Shown piece by piece: positions 62,414-64,000 of a stretch of DNA of 64,000 nt (within the stretch, counting starts at the first letter, position 1; every line of letters begins with the position of its first letter). The notes beneath the pieces were generated by a model. That model did no database searches. It was not told the origin of the DNA and saw nothing but the letters and a program-made list of their open reading frames with translations. Position numbers and translations under genes: made by a program. Location: NCBI GenBank assembly GCA_937899245.1, contig CALDKB010000048.1, positions 186,001 through 250,000 on the forward strand. The letters run 5' to 3'. This stretch comes from an uncultured Bacteroidales bacterium (lineage in GTDB: Bacteria; Bacteroidota; Bacteroidia; Bacteroidales; ML635J-15).

Positions 62414-63544
62414 ATGCGCCAAGTTCGTAGGATAATATTTTTGCTGGTAGTTTTGATGTTCGTTGTTTCGTCGGGATCAATGGCGCAAAGAGTTCACGGG
62501 CTTGAATTTAGCTTGTACGGCGGCCGTGTAATTCCGCATAGGTTGGGTATGGAGGCACTGGCGCGAAATACTGCAGGCGGCGAGTTTAACTACTATTTTC
62601 AGACTAGTTCGGATAATTTCTACGATGTAAAGTATCGCTTCCCCTTGCATGGCTTTGGCGTGAGCTACGATTATCTAGGCAATCCGGATGTGCTCGGATC
62701 TGCATATTCCGTTTATTCGTTCATGGACTTCAATTTGTTCGACAGGGAGCATTTCAAGATAAGTTTCAGGACTAATGCCGGACTAGCATACCTGACACAA
62801 AAATACGATAGGGTTACCAATGTTGATAATATCGCAATCAGTACCAACTTGTGCTTTTATTTCAATATAAGCTTTGGCTTTGCATATAAGTTTACATCGG
62901 GATACGAGTTGAAATTGTCGCCAGGATTCTTGCATTATTCGAATGGCGCCGTACACAAACCGAACCTCGGCTTGAATCAGGCGTTTGTGTCGTTGTCGCT
63001 GTCGAAGGACGTGGCAACAAAAGACATAAAGCGCACACGAACCGATTATCAGGACGGGCTTTCGCCTCACGAGGCATGGATTATGGGAACTTGTGTTAGC
63101 TCCGACGAGTATTCAAAGGGATACGAGGGCCGTGGCGGAGGATTCATTTGCAGTACTATTGCAGCCGGATACAATTTCCAGTATGGAAAAATTGGAAAGG
63201 TCGGCTTGTCGTTCGACATGTTCTACAACGAAAACCTGAAATACTATTACAGCGAAAGCAGCGACGAACTTGTCCAGCGATATGATAAGTTTTCTGATGT
63301 AATGCGATTTGGCATAAGCGTTGGACATCAGTTGATTTACAAGCGTTTCGAGCTTGTGGCATTTGTCGGTACATATATATACAACAAGGCGAAGCCTGGC
63401 GACTATTTATACACACGTATAGGAGGCCGCTATTATTTTACAAACTTCATGTTTGTCAATTTGTCACTGAAGGCAAAAGGATTTAAGGCACAATTCATCG
63501 AATGCGGAATTGGCTTTTCGTGCCGTAAATGGTCTGCGAAATAG
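62414..63544 (+). CDS. Lipid A deacylase, PagL-like acyloxyacyl hydrolase family
   Basis: 376 residues. Signal peptide (IIFLLVVLMFVVSSGSMAQ) and an outer membrane barrel with the PagL-type catalytic site H174 and S176 in FLHYSNGAVHKPNLGLN. Removes the 3-O acyl chain from lipid A. It is much longer than the Pseudomonas enzyme (about 170 residues), with a second barrel-like half (about 210-376). One base after the LPS permease gene, which fits a shared role in LPS handling. Confidence 0.85.
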   Translation: MRQVRRIIFLLVVLMFVVSSGSMAQRVHGLEFSLYGGRVIPHRLGMEALARNTAGGEFNYYFQTSSDNFYDVKYRFPLHGFGVSYDYLGNPDVLGSAYSVYSFMDFNLFDREHFKISFRTNAGLAYLTQKYDRVTNVDNIAISTNLCFYFNISFGFAYKFTSGYELKLSPGFLHYSNGAVHKPNLGLNQAFVSLSLSKDVATKDIKRTRTDYQDGLSPHEAWIMGTCVSSDEYSKGYEGRGGGFICSTIAAGYNFQYGKIGKVGLSFDMFYNENLKYYYSESSDELVQRYDKFSDVMRFGISVGHQLIYKRFELVAFVGTYIYNKAKPGDYLYTRIGGRYYFTNFMFVNLSLKAKGFKAQFIECGIGFSCRKWSAK

Positions 63545-63545
63545 G

Positions 63546-64000
63546 TTATTTCTCCCTTTGTTTCCTGATTGATTCCTTGTGAATTTCTTCGAGAATGGCC
63601 TTGATGAAATCGGTCTGCAGGCCTTGCTTTTGCGCGTAGTCGATACGTGAGTCAACAATCGATTTCCATCTGTCGAGCTGCAAAATTGCTACGTTCTGCG
63701 ATTTCTTGATTGCTCCTATTTCGTCTGTAATGGCAAATCTTTGTTTTAGAATGTCGAGCAGCTGGTAATCAAGCACATCAATCTTGCTGCGAAGTTTTTC
63801 TATTTCTATCTCGAAATTCTGATCTTCGATGATAGTGCTTTTTACTTTCAGGTTGCATATTATCTGTTTGAGCTGAGCAGGAGTGATTTGCTGTTGCTTG
63901 TCGCTTAGCGCCAGTTCGGGATAGCAATGCGATTCAACCATTAGTCCGGACATGTTAAGATCGATTGCCTGTTGAGAAATTTCGGCAATGTATTTGGCGT
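63546..64000 (-). CDS. DAHP synthase-chorismate mutase, C-terminal part (window edge)
   Basis: Open to the right edge. The visible 151 codons start in the barrel end of DAHP synthase (AKYIAEISQQAIDLN, then GLMVESHCYPELALSDKQQQ) and continue through a linker into an AroQ-type chorismate mutase (IEKLRSKIDVLDYQLLDILK, RFAITDEIGAIKKSQNVAI, WKSIVDSRIDYAQKQGL). The fusion is the feedback-type first enzyme of aromatic amino acid synthesis in Bacteroidota. The N-terminal catalytic part lies beyond the window. Confidence 0.92.
   Translation of the reverse strand, partial: AKYIAEISQQAIDLNMSGLMVESHCYPELALSDKQQQITPAQLKQIICNLKVKSTIIEDQNFEIEIEKLRSKIDVLDYQLLDILKQRFAITDEIGAIKKSQNVAILQLDRWKSIVDSRIDYAQKQGLQTDFIKAILEEIHKESIRKQREK

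Overview
The window is a stretch of a Bacteroidota chromosome, most likely order Bacteroidales. The evidence is the set of -7 elements of the form TAnnTTTG ahead of many genes, two or three proteins with type IX secretion (T9SS) C-terminal sorting domains, a gingipain-family (C25) peptidase, a PorE-like OmpA protein, DUF2807 and GIN-type proteins, AtpB with a signal peptide and long periplasmic N-terminus, and the GGGtGRT protein/IscU-like pair. The species cannot be named. I see no transposase, integrase, rRNA, CRISPR array or prophage.

Left edge (1-6420) is a small defence-type island. It starts with the tail of what is probably a DNA methyltransferase, then an AT-rich, overlapping three-gene operon: a 62-residue one-helix membrane protein, a 1332-residue NACHT/STAND NTPase and a TIR protein. 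The three are tied together by short sequence motifs of the kind used in amyloid signalling. The NTPase carries two in tandem at its N-terminus. The first matches the C-terminus of the membrane protein, the second the C-terminus of the TIR protein. This is the best candidate for an undescribed system here: one sensor NTPase wired to two different effectors. A decayed DUF1016-type nuclease gene lies at its right border.

6420-15136 and on to 18813: the F-type ATP synthase genes atpB-E-F-H-A-G (beta and epsilon are not in the window), a tRNA-Pro(CGG), a six-PAS soluble histidine kinase, and directly after it a membrane protein joining a sensor propeller, a class III adenylate cyclase and an HD domain. 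18920-30240: two very large secreted proteases (M14 and C25, both with T9SS sorting domains) surrounding ftcD (histidine degradation) and a small Smr protein.

30444-36892: an ABC transporter/GntR/DUF2807 operon with a perfect palindromic operator at its promoter, a ComEA-like HhH protein with a SpoU methyltransferase, a MazG-like pyrophosphohydrolase with deoC, and a small hypothetical gene. 36889-50501 is mostly on the minus strand: a propeller/Omp85-barrel fusion with a dead peptidase domain, an outer membrane barrel, yceD-rpmF-plsX, a SAM hydrolase with a histidine kinase, phoH on the plus strand, and an operon of a PorE-like protein with a histidine kinase and response regulator.

50502-54779 is an AT-rich accessory patch of small lipoproteins and secreted proteins, with a duplicated promoter-plus-signal-peptide cassette, three arrays of a degenerate 8-bp tandem repeat, and a gene-end fragment left by recombination. 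The window ends with rpsA (S1), a T9SS cargo protein, the IscU-like/GGGtGRT pair, tgt, an LptF/G-type permease, a PagL-type lipid A deacylase and the end of a DAHP synthase-chorismate mutase gene.
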